64,000 bases of DNA, taken from assembly GCF_017357405.1 (NCBI RefSeq), contig NZ_CP071598.1, positions 868,001-932,000 on the forward strand, in the 5' to 3' direction. Position numbers and translations under genes: made by a program. The number at the start of each line of letters is the position of its first letter. The first letter of the stretch is position 1. Positions 54,527 through 63,651 of the stretch are shown in pieces. A model generated the notes under the pieces. It was not told where the DNA came from. It did not search any database and was given only the letters and a program-made list of their open reading frames with translations. Origin of the DNA: Halomontanus rarus. GTDB lineage: Archaea > Halobacteriota > Halobacteria > Halobacteriales > Natrialbaceae.

Positions 54527-56956
54527 ATGTCGATACTCGACCGACGGCGCTTTCTCTGTTCGGCAGCGACTGCAGCGACCATCGGTTCGGTGGTCGGGAC
54601 GGGGAGTTCCCAGGAGCCGACGGTGGCGGCCCGAACCCAGTGGGAGTGGGTCGACAGCGGACAGACCTACAGTGCGCTGGCTGACTCGCTTCGCGTCGAC
54701 GACGGCTACCTGTTCGTGGGGACCGTCAGCGACGGGACCGATCCGAGTCAGGGCTGGGCGATGAAGTGCGGTCGGGGCGGGGACGTCGAGTGGACCCGAC
54801 GCTACGCCTCGCCTGACCAGCGGGAGGGGCTCGAACAGGACCCCCAGATGGGGCCGATTCCTCGGGACGGGTTCTCCGTTGCACTTCCGGCGAGCGACGA
54901 CGACAGTGATGGGTATCTACTGGTCGGGTGGACCTACTACGACAACACCGCGGTCTACGTCGGTCGGCTCGTTCGAGTCGATCGGTCAGGCCGGGTGCAG
55001 TGGGAACGGTCGTTTACGGATCTCGAGGGCGCCTCGGCGTACAGCTATCTCGCCGACGGCATCCGGACGGACGACGGCTACCTCCTCTGCGGGATGGAGT
55101 CTCCGGGGATCATGCTCGGCGGTGCCGGGTGGCTCGTCTCGGTCGACGACGACGGGTCGGTGAACTGGCACCGCCGGTACCCTGCGACGGACCGCGACCT
55201 GGAGCAGACGGTCCGCCGCGACGTCTTCACCTCAATCGCGCGCCTCGACGACGAGCTCGTCCTGTCGGGGTACTACGACCCCGACGATCAGGGAACCAAC
55301 GCACGCGCGTGGACGGTCGGCCTCGACGACTCGGCGGAGATCCGCTGGGACGACCGGTTCGAACTCGAGGTCGACGGACCGACCCGCGCCTACGACGTTG
55401 CAAAGAGCGACTCGGACGCCTACGACGTCCTCGTCGTGGGGGCGGCCGGCCCGAGCGTTCGCCGCGGCGATCGCGATCACTCCCACCCGCACGAACCCAG
55501 TGTGGAGGGTGACGGGTTCGTCGCCGCCTACACGGCCGACGGCGAGCGCGCGTGGTTGCAAGAACGGACCGACACGCCGATGTTTTGCGCCGAATCCGGG
55601 CCGCAGGGCGTCGTCTGCGGCGGTTCTCACGACGGCAGCGGCTGGGTCGGCACGCTCGAGCGGACGGACTTCGAGGCCGACGGCGAGTGCGCCGTCACGT
55701 CGCTCTGTGAGGCCCACGACGGCGAACTGGTCGCCGCGGGACGGCGGATCTCGAGCGAGCGGACGGCGGGGTGGGCGCGGTTGCTCGCCGGTCTCGAGAC
55801 CGAGGGTGAGTCCGACTCCGAGACCGATCGCGAGGACGACGAGACCGAGGAGACCGAAGGGACCGACGAAAAATCGACACGGGAGACGGAAGAGGACTCC
55901 GCCGACGGTGATTCGGATGGATCGGACGACGGCGAAGGTGGCGACGACGCGACCGAGAGCGAGAACGACGCGACCGAACGCAGCATCGAATTCGTCGACT
56001 GCCAGACGGTCCGCGTGGTCGGCGACTTCGAGGACGTGATCCTGGGTATCGTGTTCCGGGCCGGGGACGGCGAACCGGGGACCATCCAGGAACCCGTCGG
56101 CGGGGTCGACGGCGAGCGGACCATTCACGGCCCCTCCGCGTTCGACTTGCAGACCGACGCCGCGGTCGTCACGTACGCGGAAGGCTTCGACGAAACGCCG
56201 GCCACGCCCGGCCTTGGTACCGTCAGTACGGACAACCCGACGCTCGAGGAGTGCGAGCGAGAACACCTCGGCGACCTCGTCGACGGGAACGGTGACGATA
56301 ACGAGGTCGCCGACGGCGGAACGATCGAGTTTCTCGACTGCGAGACGGCTCGCGTGACCGGAACCTTCGAGGACGTCATCCTTCACCTCTCCTGGTGGAC
56401 CGAGGACGGACTGATCGGAACGATCGAGGAGCCCGTCGGCGGCGTCGACGGCGAGCGAACGATCGACGCAACGGCCGAGTTCGGCCCCTTCGCGTACGGC
56501 CCGATTCTAAACTCCGTCGAACTGTTCGACGAGACGCCGGCGACGCCCGGACTCGGCGTCCAGTCCGCACGGAACCCGAACGCGGGTTCGTGCGAAGACG
56601 ACATTATGGCCGAACTCGAGGCCGACGGCGTCGGGTCGGACGAGTCGGACGGAGCGGACGCGGGATCGGAGTCGGAGTCGGAGTCGACGTCGACCGAGAA
56701 CGCCACCGAGACCGAGGCCGGAACTGACTCCGAGAACGAGTCGGGATCGGAGTCGACGTCGAACGCTACCGAGACAACAGAGACGTCGAACGCTACCGAG
56801 ACAACAGAGACGTCGAACGCTACCGAGACAACTGGCGAGACGCCGACAACCACCGAGTCGGACGGAAAGACGGAGGAAACCGACGCCGACTCGACCCAAA
56901 CTGAGGACTCGGCCGACGCGGCGACGACCGGCAACGAATCGGAATCGCTCTCCTGA
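54527..56956 (+). CDS. Tat-exported surface protein: beta-propeller region, duplicated C-terminal domain, glycosylated tail
   Basis: 809 residues. The Tat signal RRRFLCSAATAA is followed by a signal-peptidase-type cleavage region without a lipobox. Residues 40-420 repeat Trp/Gly-rich blades such as DDGYLFVG, DDSDGYLLVGW, TDDGYLLCG and DELVLSGYY, as in PQQ-like propeller proteins. An acidic Glu/Thr linker (about 425-485) follows. Two copies of a 95-residue domain come next: 487-585 (IEFVDCQTVRVVGDFEDVIL) and 600-695 (IEFLDCETARVTGTFEDVIL), both with EPVGGVDGERTI and ETPATPGLG. A Ser/Glu/Asn-Ala-Thr tail carries many N-x-T sequons. Likely a cell-surface protein; ligand unknown. Confidence 0.78.
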   Translation: MSILDRRRFLCSAATAATIGSVVGTGSSQEPTVAARTQWEWVDSGQTYSALADSLRVDDGYLFVGTVSDGTDPSQGWAMKCGRGGDVEWTRRYASPDQREGLEQDPQMGPIPRDGFSVALPASDDDSDGYLLVGWTYYDNTAVYVGRLVRVDRSGRVQWERSFTDLEGASAYSYLADGIRTDDGYLLCGMESPGIMLGGAGWLVSVDDDGSVNWHRRYPATDRDLEQTVRRDVFTSIARLDDELVLSGYYDPDDQGTNARAWTVGLDDSAEIRWDDRFELEVDGPTRAYDVAKSDSDAYDVLVVGAAGPSVRRGDRDHSHPHEPSVEGDGFVAAYTADGERAWLQERTDTPMFCAESGPQGVVCGGSHDGSGWVGTLERTDFEADGECAVTSLCEAHDGELVAAGRRISSERTAGWARLLAGLETEGESDSETDREDDETEETEGTDEKSTRETEEDSADGDSDGSDDGEGGDDATESENDATERSIEFVDCQTVRVVGDFEDVILGIVFRAGDGEPGTIQEPVGGVDGERTIHGPSAFDLQTDAAVVTYAEGFDETPATPGLGTVSTDNPTLEECEREHLGDLVDGNGDDNEVADGGTIEFLDCETARVTGTFEDVILHLSWWTEDGLIGTIEEPVGGVDGERTIDATAEFGPFAYGPILNSVELFDETPATPGLGVQSARNPNAGSCEDDIMAELEADGVGSDESDGADAGSESESESTSTENATETEAGTDSENESGSESTSNATETTETSNATETTETSNATETTGETPTTTESDGKTEETDADSTQTEDSADAATTGNESESLS
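56756..56832 (+). repeat. Three 27-bp tandem repeats encoding TSNATETTE
   Basis: Copies start at 56756, 56783 and 56810, each beginning ACGTCGAACGCTACC. The first two copies are identical in the bases read, and the third is 23 nt before it diverges. Absence of synonymous change points to recent expansion. Confidence 0.7.
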
Positions 56957-56998
56957 TCGCTGGCCGCCGGTGCGCAGTAGCGTTCGGACCTCGTCGCG

Positions 56999-58030
56999 TC
57001 AGTTCGTCTCGCCGCGCTCGCCGACCTTCACGAGTTGTTTTCCGATGTTCTCGCCCTCGAACAGTCCGAGGAACGCGTCCGGAGCGTTCTCGAGGCCGTC
57101 CGTAACGGTCTCCCGGTACTCGAGGTCGCCCGCGGAGACCCACCGACCGAGTTTTCGGGTCGCCGCCTCGAACCGCGGCGCGAAGTCGCCGACGAGAAAG
57201 CCTTCCACTCGAGCCCGTTTTTCGATGAGCGTCGGGAGTTTCCGCGGCCCCGTCGGGAGTTCCTCGGCGTTGTACAGCGAAATCTGTCCGCAGATCGCGA
57301 CGCGGGCGTCCACGTTCAACTGCGCGAAGACGGCGTCGGTGATCTCGCCGCCGACGTTGTCGAAGTACGCGTCGACGCCGTCGGGGGCAGCCGCCTCGAG
57401 CGCCGCCCGGTAGTCGTCGGTGGTCTCGTAATTGATCCCGACGTCGAACCCGAGGTCGTCCTCGAGGAAGTCGACCTTCTCGTCGGAGCCGGCGAAGCCG
57501 ACGACGCGAGCGCCGGCGAGCGACGCGAGTTGGCCCGCGACGGAGCCGACCGCGCCCGCCGCTCCCGTGACGACGAACGTGTCGCCGGCCCGCGGCTGGG
57601 CCACCTCCCGAGTGCCGAAGTAGGCGGTTCGCCCGGGCATGCCGAGGACGCCCAGCGCGGTCGAAATCGGGGCGAGGTCGGGATCGACCGGCTGGAGGTC
57701 GCTTCCCGGGGCAGTGGTGTAGTCGGCCCACTCGAGGTTCCCCGTTACGACGTCGCCGGTTTCGAACCCGGAACCGTTGGAGTCGACGACCTCGCCGACG
57801 ACGCCGCCCTGAAGCGGTTCGCCGACGGCCCACGGCTCGGCGTACGATTCGCCGGCGTCCATTCGCCCGCGCATGTAGGGGTCGACCGAGAGGTACAGCG
57901 TGCGGACCAGTGCGTCGCCGGGTCCCGGCTCGGGAACGGCTTCCTCGCGGAGGTCGAACGTGTCGCGGTCGGGTTTTCCGTCGGGACGCTTCGCCAGGAC
58001 GAACGTGTGATTCGTTTCCGGCATACTCAT
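56999..58030 (-). CDS. NADP-dependent enal/ketone reductase (MDR, leukotriene B4 12-hydroxydehydrogenase-like)
   Basis: 343 residues. RTLYLSVDPYMRGRMD at the N-terminus and VTGAAGAVGSVAGQLASLAG (Rossmann motif) are characteristic of the YncB/PTGR1 branch of zinc-free MDR reductases. DAYFDNVGGEITDAVF follows, then LPTGPRKLPTLIEKRARVEG. These reduce alpha,beta-unsaturated ketones using NADPH. ATG 58030 or the in-frame ATG 58024 is possible; a longer frame adds a Cys/Arg-rich extension not found in the family. It is divergent from the small zinc-finger gene. Confidence 0.83.
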   Translation of the reverse strand: MSMPETNHTFVLAKRPDGKPDRDTFDLREEAVPEPGPGDALVRTLYLSVDPYMRGRMDAGESYAEPWAVGEPLQGGVVGEVVDSNGSGFETGDVVTGNLEWADYTTAPGSDLQPVDPDLAPISTALGVLGMPGRTAYFGTREVAQPRAGDTFVVTGAAGAVGSVAGQLASLAGARVVGFAGSDEKVDFLEDDLGFDVGINYETTDDYRAALEAAAPDGVDAYFDNVGGEITDAVFAQLNVDARVAICGQISLYNAEELPTGPRKLPTLIEKRARVEGFLVGDFAPRFEAATRKLGRWVSAGDLEYRETVTDGLENAPDAFLGLFEGENIGKQLVKVGERGETN

Positions 58031-58171
58031 ACTGGTAGCCCACCGGCGCACGCGGAAGGGTACTCCGGTTTCGAACTCGCCCGCAGGACTCTCATTACGC
58101 TGTCGCCTGCATTTGCAACCCAATACAGCTAGGGACAACGAGGTTACGTGTCTCCGCCGTTATCCTCGCCG

Positions 58172-58327
58172 ATGACTGAGACAGAACTGGACCCGAAGTT
58201 CGTCGCAGTATGTGCATCGTGCGACACGATGGCCGTCTCTGAGGAGACGGCGGACGGCTCGATCCGTCCGCTCGCCGTCCCGGAGGACTGTACCTGCGGC
58301 GACGGTGATTTCCGCCGTCTGGTCTGA
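58172..58327 (+). CDS. 51-residue zinc-finger micro-protein
   Basis: ATG 58172 to TGA 58325-58327 encodes 51 residues with CASC near the N-terminus (VAVCASCDTMAVSEE) and CTC near the C-terminus (PEDCTCGDGDFRRLV). Four cysteines placed C-x2-C...C-x-C can bind one zinc. The acidic composition and codon use are typical of the organism, so this is a real small gene. It is convergent with the universal stress protein gene and separated by only about 10 nt. Haloarchaea encode many such small zinc-finger proteins with regulatory roles; function here is unknown. Confidence 0.6.
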   Translation: MTETELDPKFVAVCASCDTMAVSEETADGSIRPLAVPEDCTCGDGDFRRLV

Positions 58328-58337
58328 GACGACGGAC

Positions 58338-58757
58338 CTACTTGACGACGGTCACCGGTGCCGAGGACCGTCTCACGACGAGTTCGGCGACGCTGCCCAG
58401 CAAAAACCGACTCGCACCGTCGCGGCCGTGGCTCCCCATCAGAACGTGATCGATCCCGTGATCGTCGACGTACGCGACGATCTCGCGCCACGGCGACCCC
58501 GTGACGACCGCCGTCTCGACGGTCACGTCCGTCCCCTCGAGGTCGGCTTTGGCCACCTCGAAGAGTCGCGTCGCTCTCTCGTGTTCCGTCTCGAGTTGCT
58601 GTCCCGTCTCGCCTTCGGCGTTCGTCTCGTTCCGTTCGGCCGGATCGGCGACGTGCAGGAGGGTGATCTCGGACTGGGGAAAGAGGTCGGCTGCCAGCGC
58701 GAGCGCGTCGTTCGCCTGCGGTGAGCCGTCGATCGGAACCAGTACGCGTGTCGTCAT
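58338..58757 (-). CDS. Universal stress protein, ATP-binding type (UspA family)
   Basis: 139 residues. VLVPIDGSPQANDALALAAD and VDDHGIDHVLMGSHGRDG followed by FLLGSVAELVVRRS contain the G-x2-G-x9-G-[S/T] motif of ATP-binding UspA proteins. Loop residues (ERNETNAEGE, about 63-72) are a haloarchaeal insert. Cytosolic. It is divergent from the second Usp gene, and a 7-bp tandem repeat tract lies in the intergenic space (58808-58842). Confidence 0.83.
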   Translation of the reverse strand: MTTRVLVPIDGSPQANDALALAADLFPQSEITLLHVADPAERNETNAEGETGQQLETEHERATRLFEVAKADLEGTDVTVETAVVTGSPWREIVAYVDDHGIDHVLMGSHGRDGASRFLLGSVAELVVRRSSAPVTVVK

Positions 58758-58807
58758 AGGCAGGCGTTCGGACGTGACCGAAATAACTGTACTGTCGTCT
58801 GTCCTCT

Positions 58808-58842
58808 CTCGTTCCTCGTTTCTCGTTTCTCGTTTCTCGTCT
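58808..58842. repeat. Five tandem 7-bp repeats (CTCGTTT-like)
   Basis: CTCGTTC, three CTCGTTT and CTCGTCT follow head to tail between the two divergent Usp genes. A slippage-prone tract. Confidence 0.6.
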
Positions 58843-58938
58843 CGTCCCGTTTCGTCGCTTCCCGCCGCAGGTGCTCACCCGCGACCGTCCGTCGATCCCT
58901 GGGACAGGCCTATTACTCCAGTGCCCCAATCGGAACCC

Positions 58939-59340
58939 ATGTACGGCGACATTCTCGTTCCGACGGACGGCCGCGAGAATACCGAGCGAGCGATCGAGGA
59001 AGCGATCGGACTCGCGAACGCACACGACGCTACCTTGCACGTCCTCTACGTGATCAACTCCGCCACGCTCGCGCCCGGTATCGACTTCGAGGACCTGCGA
59101 TCGATCGGCCAGCAGGCCGTCGACCACGTCGCGGAGCGGGCGACGGCCGCCGGCGTCGAGACCGTCGAGACGACGGTCACCCACGGGCTTCGCCACCAGG
59201 CGATTCTCGCCTATGCCGACGAACACGGGATCGAACTGATCGTCATGGGCCGTCACCGCCGACTCGAGCGCCTCTTTCGGGGTGGTGTCTCGGATCGGGT
59301 GTCCGACGAGTCGTCGGTGCCCGTGCTGGTCGTGGAGTGA
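58939..59340 (+). CDS. Universal stress protein (UspA family, second copy)
   Basis: 133 residues, from MYGDILVPTDGRENTERAIEE. The C-terminal loop reads GRHRRLERLFRGGVSDRV, an altered form of the G-x2-G-x9-G motif, so ATP binding is less certain than in its divergent neighbour. ATG 58939 is chosen; a GTG 18 nt upstream is possible. Its stop codon lies inside a GAGTGA repeat tract. Confidence 0.8.
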   Translation: MYGDILVPTDGRENTERAIEEAIGLANAHDATLHVLYVINSATLAPGIDFEDLRSIGQQAVDHVAERATAAGVETVETTVTHGLRHQAILAYADEHGIELIVMGRHRRLERLFRGGVSDRVSDESSVPVLVVE

Positions 59341-59370
59341 GAGTGAGAGTGAGAGCGAGAGCGAGAGTGA
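59335..59370. repeat. Six GAGYGA hexamer repeats overlapping the Usp stop codon
   Basis: GAGTGA x3, GAGCGA x2, GAGTGA. The first unit contains the TGA stop of the Usp gene; because every unit carries an in-frame TGA or CGA, slippage by whole units would change only the 3' end slightly. Confidence 0.6.
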
Positions 59371-59481
59371 GTGTGGTGTTGGTGTGGATCTGGGAGTGCG
59401 AGTGTGAGTGTACGAGTCGTGAGCAACCGGTCGACGAACCGTTTCGACCCAGTTTATTACGGTCGAGTCTGACCCGACAGC

Positions 59482-59787
59482 ATGGACGAACAACGGACGG
59501 TCGCCGCCTTCGTCGAGGAACACGACCTCGAGGCACCACCCGCCTACCGCGTGCTCGATCTGACGTCCGAAGTCGGCGAACTCGCGAAGGAAGTGAACGA
59601 ATCGACGGCGTACGGGGCCACACCGGCGGACGTCGACGCCGCGGCCGACGAACTCGGCGACGCGCTCTTCGCGCTACTCGCGCTCGCCGACTCGCTCGAG
59701 ATCGACGCCGACGACGCGCTCGAGGCAGCCCTCGCGAAGTATCGCGGCCGACTCGAGGCGACCGGGGATCCGGGTTCCGGCGAGTGA
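59482..59787 (+). CDS. MazG-like nucleotide pyrophosphohydrolase (101 aa)
   Basis: A single compact MazG/all-alpha NTP pyrophosphohydrolase domain. The metal-binding pairs are in LTSEVGELAKEVNE (E-x-x-E) and DELGDALFALLAL (E-x-x-D). It removes pyrophosphate from non-canonical or excess (d)NTPs in the cytosol, acting in nucleotide-pool cleaning. Its length is typical for stand-alone archaeal versions. An AT-rich TTTATTAC lies 25-35 nt upstream. The C-terminal tail is Gly/Ser-rich. Confidence 0.8.
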   Translation: MDEQRTVAAFVEEHDLEAPPAYRVLDLTSEVGELAKEVNESTAYGATPADVDAAADELGDALFALLALADSLEIDADDALEAALAKYRGRLEATGDPGSGE

Positions 59788-59892
59788 GTCCCACCCTCAC
59801 CGACCGCCCGAGTAGATCTCGATCCGAAACCGGTCGTCCCTGCCGCGTTTAAAAGGTCTTTTTACCACCGTTGACTAAGCCGGGTAACGCTC

Positions 59893-61341
59893 GTGGCTCG
59901 CTCCCGCCGGTTCCCCAATCCGATCCGTCTGCTCATCCTCTACATCGGGCTCGGTCTCGCCCGCCTCGGCCTGATCGACGCCGAGCGAGCGCGCCGGACG
60001 ACCGACCTCGCGTGGCCGCGCATCGTCACCGGTCTCGCCCGGATGTCCAAGAGCGCGGTCGACGTCGCGATGGTCGGCATCGCCGTCGGCTCCGCCGGCA
60101 TCACCGGCGTCGGTTTCGCTTCGCCCTACTGGGGGCTGGCCTTCGCAATCGGCGGCGGTATCGCCGGCGGCACGATCGCGCTCGTCTCCCAGCGCTACGG
60201 CGCCGAAGCGTTCGACGAACTCGGACAGGCCGTTCGCTCGAGTGCCTTCCTCGTCGTCGTTCTCACGCTTCCGATGACGGCGGCATTCTGGCTGTTTTCG
60301 ACGGAGTTCATCTCGCTGATCAGTGACAATCCAGACACCATCAGGGAAGGGGCCGCGTACCTCAAGGTGGTCGGTCTCGGCATTCCGTTCGCCGGATTGA
60401 ACCTCGTCGGGAGCCGGATCTTCGTCGGTCTCGACGACGCCTGGACGCCGATGATGTTCCGGGGCAGCGGCGCGGTCGCGAACATCGTGTTGAACGCGGT
60501 TCTCATCTTCGGTCTCGAACTCGGCGTCGTCGGCGCCGCGCTGGGGACGGTGCTGTCGAACGCCATGATCGCGGCCGGATTCGCCGTCGCACTCGTCGCC
60601 GGTCGGTTCCCCGGTGTGGGAACGTTACCGATCCGGATCGATCCGCGAGGATCCTACGTCGACGAGTCGACGATCCGCGATCTGATCCGAATCGGCGTGC
60701 CGGTGATGGGCCGGGGGCTGGTCTGGACGCTCGCGGAGTTCCCCATGCTCGGCATCGTCGACATCTTCGGCGAGGACATCGCCTCCTCGTACATCGTCGC
60801 GCGGCGGATCTGGGGCCTGATGAACACGCCCGGCTGGGGCTTCGGCCTCGCCGCCTCGAGTCTCGTCGGACAGGAACTGGGATCGGGCGACGAGACGACC
60901 GCCGAAAGTTACGGGAGAGAGATCATCCGCTTCGCCGTCGCGGTGTACATCGTCTCGGGGGCGATCGTCCTGGTCTTCGCTGAGCCGATCACGCTCGCGT
61001 TCGTGGACGATCCGAACGATCTCTCGGTGCCGGTCGCCATCTCGCTGGTCTACGCCGCCTGTTTCGCCATCGCATTGAAGGGCGTCTCCGGCGGCGCGGC
61101 CGGCGCGCTCGAGGCCAGCGGCGACACGCGGTGGACGTTCTACAGTCAGGCGCTGGGGATGTTCGGCTGTGCGATCCCGATCGCGTACATCGGTGCGACG
61201 ACGCAACTCGGTGTTCTGGGACTGTATCTGGCGTTCGTCGCGGAGACGGCGGTTCCGGCAGCGATCAACTACTACCGGTTCTCGACCGGCAAGTGGAAGG
61301 CGATCAGTCGTACCTACCGGCCGGATGTCGCCGACGATTGA
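59893..61341 (+). CDS. MATE family multidrug/Na+ efflux transporter
   Basis: 482 residues with about 12 membrane helices. The GTG start at 59893 precedes ARSRRFPNPIRLLILYIG. SAGITGVGFASPYWGLAFAIGGGIAG and LKVVGLGIPFAGLNLVG are typical MATE helices 2-4, and the second half repeats the pattern with IGVPVMGRGLVWTLAE and NTPGWGFGLAASSLVGQELG. An Arg-rich N-terminal extension lies on the cytosolic side. It exports cationic or metabolite substrates by Na+ or H+ antiport. Which one is not visible. It has an oligo-T and TTTAAAAGG-like promoter region 30-50 nt upstream. Confidence 0.85.
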   Translation: MARSRRFPNPIRLLILYIGLGLARLGLIDAERARRTTDLAWPRIVTGLARMSKSAVDVAMVGIAVGSAGITGVGFASPYWGLAFAIGGGIAGGTIALVSQRYGAEAFDELGQAVRSSAFLVVVLTLPMTAAFWLFSTEFISLISDNPDTIREGAAYLKVVGLGIPFAGLNLVGSRIFVGLDDAWTPMMFRGSGAVANIVLNAVLIFGLELGVVGAALGTVLSNAMIAAGFAVALVAGRFPGVGTLPIRIDPRGSYVDESTIRDLIRIGVPVMGRGLVWTLAEFPMLGIVDIFGEDIASSYIVARRIWGLMNTPGWGFGLAASSLVGQELGSGDETTAESYGREIIRFAVAVYIVSGAIVLVFAEPITLAFVDDPNDLSVPVAISLVYAACFAIALKGVSGGAAGALEASGDTRWTFYSQALGMFGCAIPIAYIGATTQLGVLGLYLAFVAETAVPAAINYYRFSTGKWKAISRTYRPDVADD

Positions 61342-61421
61342 CGTCGTGTTCTCCTCTCTTTCACCTGTCGATCCTGTAATCAGATAGTAACTTTCTTGTT
61401 TGCACACAATAACGATCGGAT

Positions 61422-63485
61422 ATGGACAAGTGTCCCCGCCGTACCCTCCTCGGTGGCATCGGTTCGACGCTCGCGGTGAGCGTTGCTGGCTGTCTCTCGA
61501 CGCCCGGTGACGGATCGCCGACCGGGAACGAGTCCGAAAACGAAACCGAGGCCGAAACGAACGACGACGCCGACGAAAACGACGCCGACACCGAGTTCGA
61601 CTCGTTGCTCGAGTACCTCCCCGCGCCGGACGGCGACGAACCGGCGACGCTGGTAACGGTCGACGTGGACGCACTCGCCGAGGCGAACGATCCGTACGGG
61701 GCCCAGTCGTTCGGATCCGGCTTCGACATCGACTCCGACAGCGTCTCGAACGCGGTCGTCGTCGAACTGGGCGAGAACTACTCGACCTCGATCGCGGTTC
61801 TCGAGGGCGCCTCAATCGCGGGTGACGGCGACAGCGACGGCGAATCGGACCGGCGAGAGTCCGTCTCGGGTATCGAGTACGACCGCTACGAAGCCGACTC
61901 CCGGGTCGCCGGTGTCACCGACGACGTGACCGTCATCGCTCGCTCGAGAAACAGAAACGGGGACGAGGACGAGGACGAGCAATCGTCGACCGACCCAGAT
62001 GCGCTCCTCGAGGCCGCGTTCGAGGCCGCAGCCGGCGAGACGGAGCGTCTCCTCGAGTCGGATCCAGTCTACGAAGCGGCCCTCGAGACGTTCTCGGACA
62101 CGGACCACACCGTGGTCATGACCGGTCAGGCGATCACCACGTCGGACGACGACGACATCCAGCCGGAAGACATCGAGTACGTCGTCCACGGCACGACGGT
62201 GCGCGGCCCGGACACGATCGAAATTCGGTACGGACTCAGGTTCATCGACGCCTCGCTTATCACCGACGAGTTCCTCGCGGACCTCGAAGAGGAGTTCGGA
62301 TACGGTGCCGTCGAGGACGACCCCGAGATCGGCGTCGACGACACGCTCGTCACCGTCTCGACCGTTCTCGACCTCGAGGCCCAGCGGAAGGCCCAGGAGA
62401 TCGAAAGCCCGCAGGTCCGCGGTCCCCGGGAGATCGACCGCGACGCCGAGTACGTCGAACTCGAGGTCACTCGGGGCGATCCCACGCCGGTCGAGGACCT
62501 CACGCTCGAGTTGAACGACGAGGAGTACGACCCCGATATCTGGGCCGGCGATCAGGAGACCATCGAGGAAGGCGATACGATCCGGATCGCGATGGACGAC
62601 CTCGAGCCGAACCTGCAGCTCACGCTCAGTCACGAGCACGCCTACGGCGGCAGTTCGATGGGAACGTCCATCAACTCCCACTTCGAGTTCGAATCCGAGT
62701 ACGACCTCGAGACCGAGACGGTTTCTCTCGAGTACACCGACGAGATCCCGCTCGACGGCGACAAGCTCTATCTGGCCGTCCACGAGGACCGAACCGGCTT
62801 CGACGACGAGCCTGTCGAGTCGACACAGCCGTGGACCGGCCAGGAGGTCACCGAGGGCGCGACGGCGACCCTCGACGACGTCCCGGCCGGGCACTCGGTC
62901 ATCGTCGGCTGGCGCGGTGACAGTCGTCGCGATTCGATCTACACGCATTACGCTCACCCGCCGGGATACGCCAGCACCGACTACGACTACGAGTCGAAGA
63001 CGCTCGCGGTAACGCTCGAACTCGACGAGCCACGGCCCGCAGCGGAGTACAAACTCCTCGTGGCGGACGAGCCGGCAGCCGTTCAGTGGACCGACGACGG
63101 CGACACGGTCGAGCCGGGTGCGACGATCGAACTCGAGGACGTCGACGTCGGAACCTCCGGGACGGTCGTCTGGGGCGACGACGAGGTGCGTATTTCGGGC
63201 TTTACCGCGCGACCGTCGGTCGACATCGAACTCCGGACCGACGACGGCTACACGATCGAACACGTCGGCGGCGACGAGTTGCCGATCGAGTCGCTCGAAG
63301 CGGCCGTCTGGACCGACGACGATCTGGAAGTGGTCGAACTCGAGGGTGGAGACGACGTCGGCGAGACGTTCACGGAAGGCGATATCGTTTCGCTCGATCT
63401 CGAGGATGAGGACGTCCGAAACGTCAATCTAAAGTACGACGACCACCCGGTCGGCCACGCGATGGCCGACCGGGACGAGAGCTAA
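61422..63485 (+). CDS. Large Tat/lipobox lipoprotein of unknown function (687 aa)
   Basis: The signal MDKCPRRTLLGGIGSTLAVS ends in a lipobox at C24 (VAGC). An acidic Asn/Glu/Asp linker (30-65) leads to the domain at about 66-320, with EPATLVTVDVDALAEAND, ENYSTSIAVLEGAS and DHTVVMTGQAI, which I do not recognise by name. The C-terminal half (from about 340) contains beta-sandwich repeats: VEDLTLELNDEEYDPD, TVSLEYTDEIPLDG, TLAVTLELDEPRPAAEYK. These resemble extracellular sandwich domains. It is anchored at the outer membrane face. A TATA-like AACTTTC region at 61389 may be the promoter. Function unknown. Confidence 0.72.
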   Translation: MDKCPRRTLLGGIGSTLAVSVAGCLSTPGDGSPTGNESENETEAETNDDADENDADTEFDSLLEYLPAPDGDEPATLVTVDVDALAEANDPYGAQSFGSGFDIDSDSVSNAVVVELGENYSTSIAVLEGASIAGDGDSDGESDRRESVSGIEYDRYEADSRVAGVTDDVTVIARSRNRNGDEDEDEQSSTDPDALLEAAFEAAAGETERLLESDPVYEAALETFSDTDHTVVMTGQAITTSDDDDIQPEDIEYVVHGTTVRGPDTIEIRYGLRFIDASLITDEFLADLEEEFGYGAVEDDPEIGVDDTLVTVSTVLDLEAQRKAQEIESPQVRGPREIDRDAEYVELEVTRGDPTPVEDLTLELNDEEYDPDIWAGDQETIEEGDTIRIAMDDLEPNLQLTLSHEHAYGGSSMGTSINSHFEFESEYDLETETVSLEYTDEIPLDGDKLYLAVHEDRTGFDDEPVESTQPWTGQEVTEGATATLDDVPAGHSVIVGWRGDSRRDSIYTHYAHPPGYASTDYDYESKTLAVTLELDEPRPAAEYKLLVADEPAAVQWTDDGDTVEPGATIELEDVDVGTSGTVVWGDDEVRISGFTARPSVDIELRTDDGYTIEHVGGDELPIESLEAAVWTDDDLEVVELEGGDDVGETFTEGDIVSLDLEDEDVRNVNLKYDDHPVGHAMADRDES

Positions 63486-63651
63486 CGCCGTCGACGGATT
63501 CCGTCGGTCGAAGTTCCCGACCGGCAATCGGCCCCGTTTATCGGCTCTCGTTCGTGGGATGTACGGGTCCAGAAACTCACCCTTCGGAGCCGTCAACCAA
63601 AACCGAATCGACGGCCGCTGTCTCTTCGGAACCGGTCGCGCCCGCTCGAGT
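63486..63651. other. Intergenic space between convergent genes
   Basis: 166 nt with no gene; GC-rich, without a clear terminator hairpin. Confidence 0.3.
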
